Shown here: positions 1 through 8,710 of the stretch, piece after piece
Numbering within the stretch: the stretch's first letter is position 1
Layout of the letters: every line of letters starts with the position of its first letter
Position numbers and translations under genes: made by a program
Assembly: GCF_023954305.1 (NCBI RefSeq)
Contig: NZ_JAMLIG010000001.1
Coordinates: 992,001 to 1,056,000 of the forward strand
Source: Mesorhizobium sp.
Lineage (GTDB): Bacteria > Pseudomonadota > Alphaproteobacteria > Rhizobiales > Rhizobiaceae
Reading direction: 5' to 3'
Length of the DNA: 64,000 bases
Notes under the pieces: model-generated
The model's input: the letters and a program-made list of their open reading frames with translations, nothing else
Databases searched by the model: none
Told to the model about the DNA's origin: nothing

Positions 1-103
1 CGCCGCAATGTCGGCGCAAGAGCGGTCTAGAGCCTCTCACGCTGGGACGGGAAATCGCGTGCGGGTACGGGCGCTTAGGGCAATTATCAGTCAGGTCTGA
101 CGG

Positions 104-1027
104 GTGGGTATCTATCTCCCCATCGCCGAGATGTCGGTCAATGTATTCGTCCTGCTGGCGATGGGCGCGGCAGTCGGATTTCTGTCGGGCATGTTCGGCG
201 TCGGCGGCGGTTTTCTGATCACGCCGCTGCTGATCTTCTACAACATTCCGCCGGCGATCGCGGTCGCAACAGGGGCCAATCAGGTCATCGCCTCGTCCTT
301 CTCCGGCACGCTCGCGCACCTGAAGCGTGGCACGGTGGACATCAAACTCGGCCTCGTTCTGCTTGCCGGCGGCATCGTCGGCTCGTCCATCGGCGCCTAT
401 GTCTTCGCGATCCTGCGGTCGTTCGGCCAGCTGGATCTGGCGATCTCCCTGCTCTACGTCGTCTTCCTCGGGACCGTCGGCGGCCTGATGTTGATCGAGA
501 GCCTGAACGCGATCCGCCAGGCGCGCGCGGGTGCCGCGCCGGCGCTGAAGAAATCCGGACAGCACAACTGGATCCTGCGCCTGCCGCTCAAGATGCGCTT
601 TCGCGCCTCCAAACTGTTCGTCAGCGTCATACCCGTTCTGGGACTGGGCGCAGGCATTGGTTTCCTCGCCGCCATCATGGGCGTCGGCGGCGGCTTCATC
701 ATGGTGCCGGCGCTGATCTACCTGTTGAAGGTGCCTACAAACGTGGTCATCGGCACGTCGCTGTTCCACATCATGTTCACCACAGCCTACACGACGCTGG
801 TGCAGTCGACGCTTAACCAGACCGTCGACATCGTGCTCGCTTTCCTGCTGATGGTGGGCGGCGTTGCCGGCGCGCAATACGGCGCGAAGATGGGCCAGCG
901 GCTGCGCGGGGACCAGTTGCGCGCGCTTCTGGCTGCGCTGGTTCTGGCGGTCGCACTGCGTCTCGCCTTCGATATGTTCGCGGCGCCCGGCAGCGTCTAC
1001 CTCATCGCCTCGCCGGACGGAAGCTAG
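104..1027 (+). CDS. TauE/SafE (TSUP) family anion transporter
   Basis: Predicted inner-membrane transporter of the TauE/SafE family, which moves sulfite, sulfonates or other small organosulfur anions. The 307-residue product is very hydrophobic and has two homologous halves, each opening with the Gly-rich membrane motif typical of the family (GMFGVGGGF near residue 30 and AIMGVGGGF near residue 190). The listed start is GTG; an in-frame ATG at 131 (MSVNVF) is an alternative and would lose only nine residues. The TIGR02186 gene follows two bases after the stop, so the two are probably co-transcribed, an arrangement familiar in alphaproteobacteria. The substrate cannot be read from sequence. 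Confidence 0.88.
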   Translation: MGIYLPIAEMSVNVFVLLAMGAAVGFLSGMFGVGGGFLITPLLIFYNIPPAIAVATGANQVIASSFSGTLAHLKRGTVDIKLGLVLLAGGIVGSSIGAYVFAILRSFGQLDLAISLLYVVFLGTVGGLMLIESLNAIRQARAGAAPALKKSGQHNWILRLPLKMRFRASKLFVSVIPVLGLGAGIGFLAAIMGVGGGFIMVPALIYLLKVPTNVVIGTSLFHIMFTTAYTTLVQSTLNQTVDIVLAFLLMVGGVAGAQYGAKMGQRLRGDQLRALLAALVLAVALRLAFDMFAAPGSVYLIASPDGS

Positions 1028-1029
1028 CA

Positions 1030-1842
1030 ATGCGCCGCGCCGCGCTCCTTGTCGGCATGATGCTGGGCTTGGCGCCGGCCTTGTCCGCCGCGCCGCTGCA
1101 AGCACTCGCCCAGCAGGAAGTGCCCGCCCAGGTGCCGGAGAATATCCAGATCGGCCTGTCGACCAATCGCGTCACGATCACCTCGGACTTCTCTGGCGCG
1201 GACCTGACGATCTTCGGCGCAATCGACAATTCGGATCCGCAGATCAGCCGCCAGGGCGGCTATGACGTCATCGTGGTCCTCGAGGGCCCGGCGCAGCCGC
1301 TGGTGATCTGGCGGCGGGCACGTATCCTCGGAGTCTGGGTCAATGCCCAGTCGCAGAGCTTCGTCAACGTGCCGCTGTCCTATTCTGTGGCGACGACGCG
1401 CGCGCCGCAGGATATCACCAACCCCGACAGCTACAGGCGCCTGTCGCTCGGCGCCTCCTATATCTACCTGCAACCGGAGGACCGCGCCGGCAACCCGGCC
1501 ACCATTGCCGAGTTCACCGCGGCCCTGCGTGAGCGGAAGCTCGCGGCCGGTCTCTACAGCGAGAATATCGGCGGCGTTCAGTTCCTCTCCCAGACGCTCT
1601 TCCGTGCCACGCTCAACCTGCCGCCCAACGTTCCGGTGGGAACCCACAAGGCGCGCGCGTTCCTGTTCCGCAACGGCGAGTTCATGAAGGAAACCTCGTC
1701 CAGCCTCGCCATAGTCAAGGCAGGTTTCGAGCAGACGGTGTATCGCACAGCGCACGAGCAGAGCTTCCTCTACGGCCTGCTCGCCGTGGCGATCGCGATG
1801 CTGACCGGCTGGATGGGCCGGCTGATCTTCCGCAAGGACTGA
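1030..1842 (+). CDS. TIGR02186 family membrane-anchored periplasmic protein
   Basis: Conserved alphaproteobacterial protein of unknown function that habitually sits next to a TauE/SafE transporter and is assumed to assist it. The 270-residue product has an N-terminal signal peptide (about residues 1-28), a beta-rich periplasmic region with the family-like segment ADLTIFGAID near residue 58, and one C-terminal membrane helix (about 243-266) followed by a short basic end. It starts two bases after the transporter stop, and its own stop overlaps the next start (TGATG). Function is inferred from neighbourhood only. Confidence 0.8.
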   Translation: MRRAALLVGMMLGLAPALSAAPLQALAQQEVPAQVPENIQIGLSTNRVTITSDFSGADLTIFGAIDNSDPQISRQGGYDVIVVLEGPAQPLVIWRRARILGVWVNAQSQSFVNVPLSYSVATTRAPQDITNPDSYRRLSLGASYIYLQPEDRAGNPATIAEFTAALRERKLAAGLYSENIGGVQFLSQTLFRATLNLPPNVPVGTHKARAFLFRNGEFMKETSSSLAIVKAGFEQTVYRTAHEQSFLYGLLAVAIAMLTGWMGRLIFRKD

Positions 1843-2306
1843 TGATGGAAAGCGAAGGCGGACCGGAACACGTCCTGCGAGGCCCGGCGATGAAGCTCTC
1901 GCTGGCGGGCTGCGTTCCGCTCCTCGTGCTGACCCTCTGGCTGGTTTCCATCCCGCAGGACCATGTCTGGCGGACCGACACGATCGTCCTGCTCAAGACA
2001 TATGCCGCCCTGGTGGCATCCTTTCTAGGCGGTATCCGGTTCGGTTTGGCGGTTGCCAAGGACGAGAAAGGCCAACGCCTGGCGCTGGCTGCCACGGCCG
2101 TCCCGCTGGCGCTCGCCTGGATCGCCGTCGTCCTTGGCGAACCGGGCTCGTTCGCCTTGCTCGCGGTCGCATTCGCCGCGCAGGGCGCCTGGGACAGCAT
2201 CGCGGCCCATCGCGGCGCCGCACCGGCCTGGTTCGGTCGGATGCGCGTGCCGCTGACGGCTCTCGTCGTCGCCATCATGGTCGCAGCGTTTCTGGCGACG
2301 GCCTAA
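1842..2306 (+). CDS. DUF3429 family small membrane protein
   Basis: Small integral membrane protein of 154 residues with about four to five hydrophobic helices, resembling the DUF3429 family. The segment KTYAALVASFLGGIRFGLA (about residues 51-69) is the family's characteristic Gly/Arg membrane stretch. The start ATG overlaps the preceding TGA by one base, so it is translationally coupled to the TIGR02186 gene and forms the last gene of a three-gene run. It ends convergently with pdeM, overlapping that gene by four bases. No biochemical role is established. Confidence 0.72.
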   Translation: MMESEGGPEHVLRGPAMKLSLAGCVPLLVLTLWLVSIPQDHVWRTDTIVLLKTYAALVASFLGGIRFGLAVAKDEKGQRLALAATAVPLALAWIAVVLGEPGSFALLAVAFAAQGAWDSIAAHRGAAPAWFGRMRVPLTALVVAIMVAAFLATA

Positions 2307-3013
2307 CCGGGAAACAGGACCGATCGGTTGAGCGCATAGACGCGCTCGGCGCCGAGGACGTGCGCCCGGAAGGAGCGCCAGTCGAACAGGCCGGCATAGG
2401 CGCGGTCCAGCACGTTGAGCGAGCCGGTCAAGGCGCCGAAGGCCGGCATGATCATGCGCAGCCCGTCGCTGGCGAAACATGGCCGCCGGACGGACTTGCC
2501 CTGCCGCACGATGCGGGCGCCCGGGTGGAGATGGCCGGCGATCTCGCCGGCGCTTCGGCCGGCGGTCGGCTCGTGGCGGAATCTCAAGCCACCGAGAGCG
2601 ACCTCGGTGACGCTCGTCCCCGAAAGATTTTCGGGCGCGTCGGGATCGTGATTGCCGGTGACCCAGAGCCAGTCGCGGCCGCGCATCATCCGCTCCAACC
2701 GATCGCGGAAGATCGACGGCATGTGCGACGAGCCGACCCGGTCGTGAAAGCTGTCGCCGAGGCTGACGACGACACGGGGGTCGAAATCCGCGATCACCGA
2801 TTCGAGCTTCGTCAGCGTTTCGGCCGTGTCATAGGGCGGGAGGAAGACGCCGCGCCGGGCATAGGCGGAGCCTTTCTCGAGATGCAGGTCGGACACGGCG
2901 AGAAGACCATGGTCCGGAAAGAACAGCGCGCCGCGCCGCTCGCAGAACGCTTCCTCGCCAGCGATCGCGACGCCCGCGGAAAACGTCTCCGCCTCGTATC
3001 GTCGCGCCAGCAT
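2303..3013 (-). CDS. pdeM: Ligase-associated DNA damage response phosphoesterase PdeM
   Basis: Calcineurin-like metallophosphoesterase of the bacterial Lig-Exo-Lhr-Pe DNA repair cluster. All binuclear metal motifs are visible in the 236 residues: DLHLEKG near residue 41, GDSFHD near 87, GNHD near 120 and GHLHPG near 160. Family members are manganese-dependent phosphodiesterases or DNA endonucleases acting on single-stranded or end structures. The ATG overlaps the helicase stop by one base (TGATG), so it is coupled to that gene. It overlaps the convergent DUF3429 gene by four bases. Confidence 0.9.
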   Translation of the reverse strand: MLARRYEAETFSAGVAIAGEEAFCERRGALFFPDHGLLAVSDLHLEKGSAYARRGVFLPPYDTAETLTKLESVIADFDPRVVVSLGDSFHDRVGSSHMPSIFRDRLERMMRGRDWLWVTGNHDPDAPENLSGTSVTEVALGGLRFRHEPTAGRSAGEIAGHLHPGARIVRQGKSVRRPCFASDGLRMIMPAFGALTGSLNVLDRAYAGLFDWRSFRAHVLGAERVYALNRSVLFPG

Positions 3014-5697
3014 CAGCCCATTGCCTCTTCGATCAAATCGTCTTCGGTGTCTTGCAGCAGCGCGTCGGCCGCGCCGCCGTTCACGCGCTCCTTGCCGATG
3101 TCGAGCATGATCGGCACGGCGAGCGGCGAAATGCGCTCCAGATGCTTATGCACGATTCGACCCTTCACGCGCGACAGCATTTCGGCGAGGCGGTGAATGT
3201 CGAGCAGGCCGGTGGCGGCGTCCGCCCGCGTCGCCTTGAGCAGGATGTGATCGGGCTCGTGAGCACGCAGCACGTCGTAAATAAGGTCGGCCGAGACGGT
3301 CACCTGGCGTCCCGTCTTCTCCTGGCCAGGATGACGTTTCTCGATCAGGCCCGAGATCACGGCGCAGTTGCGGAAGGTGCGCTTGAGTAGCCAGCTCTCC
3401 GCCAGCCAGGCTTCCAGATCGTCGCCCAGCATGTCCTCGTCGAAGAGGTCGGCGAGCGCGACGCGGCGCGTGTCCACCATCTCGCCCACATCGCGCATGG
3501 ACCACACCGCAATCGCATAGTCAGACGCCACGAAGCCGAGCGGCTGGACGCCCATGCGCTCCATCCGCCGCGTCAGCAGCATGCCGAGCGTCTGGTGCGC
3601 CAGCCTGCCCTCGAACGGATAGGCGACCATGTAGAACCGGTTGCCGCGCGGAAAGGTCTCGACCAGCAGGTCGCTGCGCCGGGGCAAGACCGACTTGTCG
3701 CGTTGGAGACGCAGCCAGTCCGACACCTGATCCGGCAGGCTCTGCCAGCGCTTCGGATCGGCCAGCATGCCGCGCACCTCGTCGGCGAGGTAGGTCGAGA
3801 GCGGGAACTTACCGCCGGCATAGACCGGGATGCGGGCGTCCAGCCCGGTCGCGTTGGAGACGAAGCACTCGTTCTCGCGGATGCCCTCGAACTTCAGCAC
3901 TTTGCCGGCGAAAAGGAAGGTGTCGCCCGGTGCGATGGTTTCGAGAAAACCTTCTTCGATCTTGCCCAGCACCGGCCCGCCGCGCCCTGCCGCACCTCTG
4001 CCGGAGCGGACGTAGCGCACGTTGAGATAGGCGGCCTCGACGATGGTGCCGACATTCAGCCTGTACTGCTGGGCGACACGCGGATGGCTGACGCGCCATG
4101 TGCCGTCCTTGGTCAGCCGGATGCGGGCGTAGCGCTCGTAGGTGCGCAGCGCATAACCGCCGGTGGCGACGAAATCGACCGCCTGGTCGAATGTCTGCCG
4201 GTCGAGGCGGGCATAGGGTGCGGCGGAGCGGATCTCGTCGTAAAGGTCGTCCGCCCGAAACGGTTCGGCGCAGGCGCAGCCCAGGATATGCTGAGCAAGC
4301 ACGTCGAGCGCGCCGTCAACCAGCGGCGGCGTGTCCTGCGCGCCGAGATAGTTGGCTTCGAGCGCGGCGCGGCATTCCATCACCTCGAAGCGGTTGGCCG
4401 GTACCAGAATTGCGCGCGACGGCTCGTCCATGCGGTGGTTGGAGCGGCCGATGCGCTGCGCCAGACGGCTCGCCCCCTTCGGCGCGCCGACATGGACGAC
4501 GAGGTCGACATCGCCCCAGTCGATGCCGAGATCGAGCGTCGAGGTCGCGACGATGGCGCGCAGCGAGCCCGCTTCCATCGCCTTTTCGACCTTGCGCCGC
4601 TGGGCCACGTCGAGCGATCCGTGATGCAGCGCGATCGGCAGCGAGTCGTCGTTGATCCGCCACAGCTCCTGGAACAGCATCTCGGCCTGGCTGCGCGTGT
4701 TGACGAAGAGCAATGTCGTCCTGTGCCTCCGGATCTCGTCGTAGACGGCGGGAATGGCATATCGTGCGGAGTGCCCGGCCCACGGCACGCGCTCGTCGCT
4801 CTCGAGGATGGTGATGACGGGCTTGGCACCGCCTTCGACCGTGATCAGGTCGGCGAGATACTCATCCGGCGTCTCGGTCTCATTACCCCCACCCCTGACT
4901 CCTCCCCACAAGGGGGAGGGGGACATCCGTGCGCTCGCATTCGTATCTGCCTCGGTAAGCGCGGCGGGGCCGTTGCCGTCCCCCTCCCCCTTGTGGGAAG
5001 GAGTCAGTGGTGGGGGTGAGCCGAGCAAACCTGTATGGTTTTGCGCCACCAGCCACCGCCTCAACTCGTCCGGTTCCGCGACAGTGGCAGAGAGGCCCAC
5101 CGTCTGCAGCCGCGGCGCAAGACGGCGCAGGCGGGCAAGGCCAAGCGACAGGAGGTGGCCGCGCTTGGAGGTGACCAGCGAGTGCAGTTCGTCCAGCACC
5201 ACATAGCGCAGGCCGGAGAAGAACCGCTTCGCATCCTTGCCCGAGATCAGCAAGGCCAGCTGTTCGGGCGTGGTCAGCAGGATGTCGGGCGGGTCGAGCT
5301 TCTGGCGCTGGCGCTTGTGGGTCGGCGTGTCGCCGGTGCGTGTCTCAATCGTCACCGGCAGCCGCATCTCCCCGACCGGCTTGCCGAGGTTGCGCTCGAT
5401 GTCGACGGCGAGCGCCTTGAGCGGCGAGATGTAGAGCGTATGGATGCCGCGAAAGCCCTCGCCCGGTTTGCGCTTCGGCCTCTCGGCCAGGTCGACCAGC
5501 GACGGCAGGAAGCCGGCCAGCGTCTTGCCCGCCCCGGTCGGGGCGATAAGCAGGACGGACCTGCCGGCCTGCGACCTGGACAACAACTCGATCTGATGGG
5601 CGCGCGGCGACCAGCCGCGCTTCGCGAACCAATCCAGGAACGGTTCGGGGAGATGCGCGGGCGAAGCTTGCGAGCGGATGGTCGTCTGTTGCGTCAC
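3013..5697 (-). CDS. Ligase-associated DEXH-box DNA helicase (Lhr-Core type) carrying an in-frame repeat insertion
   Basis: Superfamily 2 helicase that unwinds DNA with ATP in the ligase-associated repair pathway. Walker A is APTGAGKT (residues 52-59), Walker B is DELH (169-172), motif III is SAT (203-205), and later motifs are STLDLGIDWG and QRIGRSNH. The rest is a winged-helix and Lhr-core C-terminal region. The start is GTG at 5697. Length is 894 residues, longer than the usual 820-850, because residues about 227-271 are translated from a palindromic repeat (4885-5017) that inserts Pro/Ser/Gly-rich sequence between the first RecA domain and the second. The frame stays open through it, so the protein may be functional with an extra loop. 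Confidence 0.9.
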   Translation of the reverse strand: MTQQTTIRSQASPAHLPEPFLDWFAKRGWSPRAHQIELLSRSQAGRSVLLIAPTGAGKTLAGFLPSLVDLAERPKRKPGEGFRGIHTLYISPLKALAVDIERNLGKPVGEMRLPVTIETRTGDTPTHKRQRQKLDPPDILLTTPEQLALLISGKDAKRFFSGLRYVVLDELHSLVTSKRGHLLSLGLARLRRLAPRLQTVGLSATVAEPDELRRWLVAQNHTGLLGSPPPLTPSHKGEGDGNGPAALTEADTNASARMSPSPLWGGVRGGGNETETPDEYLADLITVEGGAKPVITILESDERVPWAGHSARYAIPAVYDEIRRHRTTLLFVNTRSQAEMLFQELWRINDDSLPIALHHGSLDVAQRRKVEKAMEAGSLRAIVATSTLDLGIDWGDVDLVVHVGAPKGASRLAQRIGRSNHRMDEPSRAILVPANRFEVMECRAALEANYLGAQDTPPLVDGALDVLAQHILGCACAEPFRADDLYDEIRSAAPYARLDRQTFDQAVDFVATGGYALRTYERYARIRLTKDGTWRVSHPRVAQQYRLNVGTIVEAAYLNVRYVRSGRGAAGRGGPVLGKIEEGFLETIAPGDTFLFAGKVLKFEGIRENECFVSNATGLDARIPVYAGGKFPLSTYLADEVRGMLADPKRWQSLPDQVSDWLRLQRDKSVLPRRSDLLVETFPRGNRFYMVAYPFEGRLAHQTLGMLLTRRMERMGVQPLGFVASDYAIAVWSMRDVGEMVDTRRVALADLFDEDMLGDDLEAWLAESWLLKRTFRNCAVISGLIEKRHPGQEKTGRQVTVSADLIYDVLRAHEPDHILLKATRADAATGLLDIHRLAEMLSRVKGRIVHKHLERISPLAVPIMLDIGKERVNGGAADALLQDTEDDLIEEAMG
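4885..5017. repeat. Palindromic MITE-like repeat (family A) inside the helicase gene
   Basis: Two 39-bp arms, 4885-4923 and 4979-5017, are inverted copies of each other with only two mismatches and enclose a 55-bp core. Each arm also contains a small hairpin (CCCCACAAGGGGG). Related arms occur at 43191-43227 (single) and 61371-61508 (pair), where they are intergenic. Here the element lies within the helicase reading frame and is translated. No target duplication is obvious at the edges. Confidence 0.85.
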
Positions 5698-5777
5698 CGC
5701 AACCAGAACTAATGCAGAACATGCGCAGAGCCAAGAGGCATCTTGCGTTCAGCGGCGCTCAGCCTCTTCGGCAGAGA

Positions 5778-6086
5778 TCAGAGTGCATTGAGGGCACGCA
5801 GGACCGCGTCGGGCTCCTTGTCCATCACCTTGAGGAGTGTCCGCGCAGCACCACTGGGCACCCGCTGCCCCTGCTCCCACTTGCGATAGCCCGACGTGCT
5901 CGTGCCGAGCAGCATGGCCATGCGGTCCTGCGTCAGCTTGAGCTTATGTCTTACCGCCTTGGCGTCGACCTTCTCGACGTCAACGTGATGGATGCGCATC
6001 CCAGGCACGTCCTCGCCCTTGGCGTGGGCGAGAACTTCGGACATCGCCTGAATTAAATCGCGACCGAATTTCGTCGATCCCTTCAT
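5778..6086 (-). CDS. Helix-turn-helix antitoxin (HigA/XRE type)
   Basis: DNA-binding antitoxin and probable autorepressor of the upstream toxin gene. Of the 102 residues, about 48-100 form an XRE/Cro-type helix-turn-helix (KLKLTQDRMAMLLGTSTSGY followed by KWEQG). The N-terminal half is likely the toxin-neutralising part. The chosen ATG at 6086 overlaps the toxin stop (ATGA), which indicates translational coupling; a longer reading upstream lies inside the toxin gene and is not credible. The toxin-first order matches HigBA-like systems. Confidence 0.86.
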   Translation of the reverse strand: MKGSTKFGRDLIQAMSEVLAHAKGEDVPGMRIHHVDVEKVDAKAVRHKLKLTQDRMAMLLGTSTSGYRKWEQGQRVPSGAARTLLKVMDKEPDAVLRALNAL

Positions 6087-6424
6087 CTTCGTCTCCTGCG
6101 TTCCAACGCTTTGGTCGCCGCTGCAAACTCGGACACGATCTTGGCATCCTGAGGAGTAAGATCTGTCTTCGTGCCCTTGCCGTAGACCATTAGCGCATAG
6201 ATCGGCGCAGCTTCGCTGTACCAATAATATATGACCCGCGCGCCGCCCCGCTTACCTTTCCCGCCAGCAGCCACGCGCACTTTTCGGACGCCACCCGTAC
6301 CGGGTATTTCGTCGCCCACCGAGGGGTCGGACGCGAGCAGATCTATAACGTTAGATTTCTCATCAGGGGAAAAGAGCTTCTCCGCCTGTTTTGTAAACAA
6401 CGCCGTCTCAGCGACCGTTTGCAT
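6083..6424 (-). CDS. RelE/HigB-type toxin of a type II toxin-antitoxin pair
   Basis: Predicted ribosome-dependent mRNA interferase of the RelE/ParE superfamily (113 residues). It begins with FTKQAEKLFS and carries the strand pattern GTGGVRKVRVAAGG...RGGARVIYYWY typical of HigB-2-like toxins, with conserved basic residues on the central sheet and a basic C-terminal tail. Its stop overlaps the antitoxin start. A perfect 21-bp palindrome lies seven bases before its ATG. The methyltransferase gene ends just upstream, so the pair has been inserted into the repair region as a unit. Confidence 0.86.
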   Translation of the reverse strand: MQTVAETALFTKQAEKLFSPDEKSNVIDLLASDPSVGDEIPGTGGVRKVRVAAGGKGKRGGARVIYYWYSEAAPIYALMVYGKGTKTDLTPQDAKIVSEFAAATKALERRRRR

Positions 6425-6430
6425 GCCTTC

Positions 6431-6451
6431 ATATAACCCATTGGGTTATAT
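6431..6451. promoter_or_regulatory. Probable toxin-antitoxin operator (perfect 9-bp inverted repeat)
   Basis: ATATAACCC and GGGTTATAT form a perfect inverted repeat around a 3-bp centre, immediately upstream of the toxin ATG. The palindrome is AT-rich in a GC-rich region and overlaps the stop codon of the methyltransferase gene (6446-6448). Location and symmetry fit an autoregulatory site for the HTH antitoxin; binding is inferred. Confidence 0.6.
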
Positions 6452-7354
6452 CACGCAAGCCACCACGATCATCCCCGTCACCGCCTGCTCCCGATCCCTG
6501 CGGATCGTCGCCTCCAACAGCGACAGCAGCCGGAAGCCGGCGTCCGAGAGGCATCTTTCGACATATGCCTGCGAATGGGCGTAGCGGCGCGTCTCGCGCA
6601 GCGCGAAGCCGTCGGCCTCGTCGAGCTTCTCGACGGAGAACGCAAAGAGGCCGCCCGGCACGAGCATGGTCCGGGCGTTGGCGAAGGCCGTCTCCAGCGC
6701 CCCGACATACATGTAGACGTCCGCCGCAACGGCGAGATCGGCGCGCGGCGTGTCGAAGGAGAGGACGGCGAGGTCCGCCTGTTCCAGCACGTCGTAGATG
6801 CCCTTGGCGCGCGCGACCTTGAGCATGCCGGTCGACAGGTCGTAGCCTTCGAGCCGGTCGCATACCTGATGCAGGCGCTCGCCCATCAGCCCGGTGCCGC
6901 AGCCGAGATCGACCGCGCAGGCGAAGCGCCCGGGATGGGCCGCCTCCACAGCGTCGAACAGCAGCTCCGGCGCGCGATAGCCGAGTTTGCCGACCAGCGA
7001 GGTCTCGAACTTGCCGGCATACTGGTCGAACAGCGTCTCGACGAAGGCGGCCGGCATCGCCTCGGGGTCTTCTGCGACACCTGCGAGATGAAGCTTGAGC
7101 ACCGCGCCGGCGCGGTCCTCCGGATCGAGCTTCAGCGCCATGCGGAAGGCTTCCGCGGCCGGCGCGACGGCGCCCGCGGCCTCATGCATCTCGCCGAGCC
7201 GGAACCAGCCATAGGCCCAGCCCGGCGCCTTCTCAAGCGCCTGCAACATCAGTTCGGCGGCGGCCGCCGCGTCGCCGGACTGCAGAAGCATGTCGGCGAA
7301 GTCGGCGCGCCTGTCGGCGAGGGCATCGCCGGAAGACGGATCGAAGGGTTTCAT
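6446..7354 (-). CDS. TPR-containing class I SAM-dependent methyltransferase
   Basis: Predicted methyltransferase of unknown substrate. The N-terminal third (residues about 15-105) is helical and TPR-like (GDAAAAAELMLQALEKAPGW, then DPEDRAGAVLKL). The remainder is a Rossmann methyltransferase with the SAM-binding motif I AVDLGCGTGLMGE near residue 145 and a later strand LAVAADVYMYVGAL. The 302-residue length fits the family of TPR-fused methyltransferases seen in rhizobia. It sits between the two halves of the DNA repair cluster and is divergent from the exonuclease gene. A link to repair is not demonstrated. Confidence 0.8.
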   Translation of the reverse strand: MKPFDPSSGDALADRRADFADMLLQSGDAAAAAELMLQALEKAPGWAYGWFRLGEMHEAAGAVAPAAEAFRMALKLDPEDRAGAVLKLHLAGVAEDPEAMPAAFVETLFDQYAGKFETSLVGKLGYRAPELLFDAVEAAHPGRFACAVDLGCGTGLMGERLHQVCDRLEGYDLSTGMLKVARAKGIYDVLEQADLAVLSFDTPRADLAVAADVYMYVGALETAFANARTMLVPGGLFAFSVEKLDEADGFALRETRRYAHSQAYVERCLSDAGFRLLSLLEATIRRDREQAVTGMIVVACVI

Positions 7355-7458
7355 GACGATATGACTGGCACCGCCGGCCGACGGCGCGCGCTTATGCTCC
7401 TGCCAATCGCTCGGCGCAAGAGGCTTCCCTGCGCGCGCCGATAGCCTATGTCTAGGCC

Positions 7459-8469
7459 ATGCGCGCCCGCGACCTCCTCCACACCCGGCCCGAGGGGCTC
7501 TACTGCCCGCCCGGCGATTTCTTCATTGATCCGGTGCGGCCGGTCGAGCGGGCGCTCATCACGCACGGCCATGCCGACCACGCCCGCCCGGGCAACGCCA
7601 AGGTGCTGGCGACGCGCGAGACGCTGGACATCATGGCCATCCGCTATGGCGACGGATTTGCCGGCTCCGCGCAGGTCGCCCGGCTGGGCGAGCCGATGCA
7701 GATCGGCGCAGCGCGCGTCACCTTCCACCCCGCCGGCCACGTCCTCGGGTCGGCGCAGATCGCGGTGGAGATGGACGGCATGCGGATCGTTGCCTCGGGC
7801 GACTACAAGCGACGGACCGACCCCACCTGCGCCGCCTTCGAACCGATCGCCTGCGACGTGTTCATCACCGAGGCGACCTTCGGCCTGCCCGTTTTCCGCC
7901 ATCCGGAGTCCGCCGAGGAGATCGCCCGGCTCCTGGAGTCGGTCCGGCAGTTTCCCGAGCGCGCCCACCTCGTCGGCGCCTATGCGCTCGGCAAGGCGCA
8001 GCGGGTGATCCGGCTGCTGCGCGATGCCGGATACGGCGAGACGATCTACATCCACGGCGCGCTGGCGAGGCTCTGCGACTACTACGTCTCGCAGGGCATC
8101 GATCTCGGGCCGCTGGCGCCCGCCACCATCGAGACGGGCGCGAAGGATCAGTTCGCCGGCGCGATCGTCGTCGGCACGCCGTCGGCCTTCGCCGACCGCT
8201 GGGCGCGGCGCTTTCCCGATCCCGTCGCCTGCTTCGCCTCCGGCTGGATGCGCATCCGCCAGCGCGCCAAGCAGCGCGGCGTCGAACTGCCGCTGATCCT
8301 GTCGGACCATTCCGATTGGGACGAACTCACCGCGACCATCACCGAGACCGGTGCCTCGGAAGTCTGGGTGACGCACGGCCGCGAGGAGGCGCTGGTGCGC
8401 TGGTGCGGGCTAAACGGCATCGCCGCCCAGCCGCTGCACCTCATCGGCTACGAGGACGAGGGGGATTGA
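7459..8469 (+). CDS. Ligase-associated DNA damage response exonuclease (MBL fold)
   Basis: Metallo-beta-lactamase-fold nuclease of the Lig-Exo-Lhr-Pe cluster, related to the SNM1/CPSF73 type. The HxHxDH metal motif is HGHADH (residues 36-41), followed by HPAGHVLGSAQ (about 92-102), SGDYK (about 114-118) and a late DHSDW segment. Characterised relatives are manganese-dependent single-strand DNA exonucleases. The 336 residues are full length. The ligase gene follows after a 240-base gap that contains a palindromic repeat. Confidence 0.9.
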   Translation: MRARDLLHTRPEGLYCPPGDFFIDPVRPVERALITHGHADHARPGNAKVLATRETLDIMAIRYGDGFAGSAQVARLGEPMQIGAARVTFHPAGHVLGSAQIAVEMDGMRIVASGDYKRRTDPTCAAFEPIACDVFITEATFGLPVFRHPESAEEIARLLESVRQFPERAHLVGAYALGKAQRVIRLLRDAGYGETIYIHGALARLCDYYVSQGIDLGPLAPATIETGAKDQFAGAIVVGTPSAFADRWARRFPDPVACFASGWMRIRQRAKQRGVELPLILSDHSDWDELTATITETGASEVWVTHGREEALVRWCGLNGIAAQPLHLIGYEDEGD

Positions 8470-8514
8470 TGTCAGTTCGGAACGTCTCTCATATTCCGAA
8501 GGTCTGGCGGGACA

Positions 8515-8674
8515 GCGCCCCCCTCTGTCCTGCCGGATATCTCCCCCACAAGGGGGGAGATCAGTTGGCCCGACTGCTTCCGCCAATTATCGAAGTTGAA
8601 GGTGAGGTCGCGCAGCTGAAACTGCCAATCTCCCCCCTCGTGGGGGAGATGTCCGGCAGGACAGAGGGGGGCGC
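8515..8674. repeat. Palindromic MITE-like repeat (family B) between exonuclease and ligase
   Basis: About 45-bp arms, starting GCGCCCCCCCTCTGTCC on the left and ending with its complement on the right, are inverted with very few differences and enclose about 70 bp. Each arm contains the hairpin CTCCCCCACAAGGGGGGAG. It occupies most of the gap between the two repair genes and could affect read-through or mRNA processing. Confidence 0.85.
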
Positions 8675-8710
8675 GAAGGGACTTGGACGTCTTTCAAACG
8701 TGTCCGCGTC

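Noticed and set aside
4885..5017. Intron or frameshift in the helicase gene
   Set aside because: The reading frame is open throughout; the insertion is simply translated.
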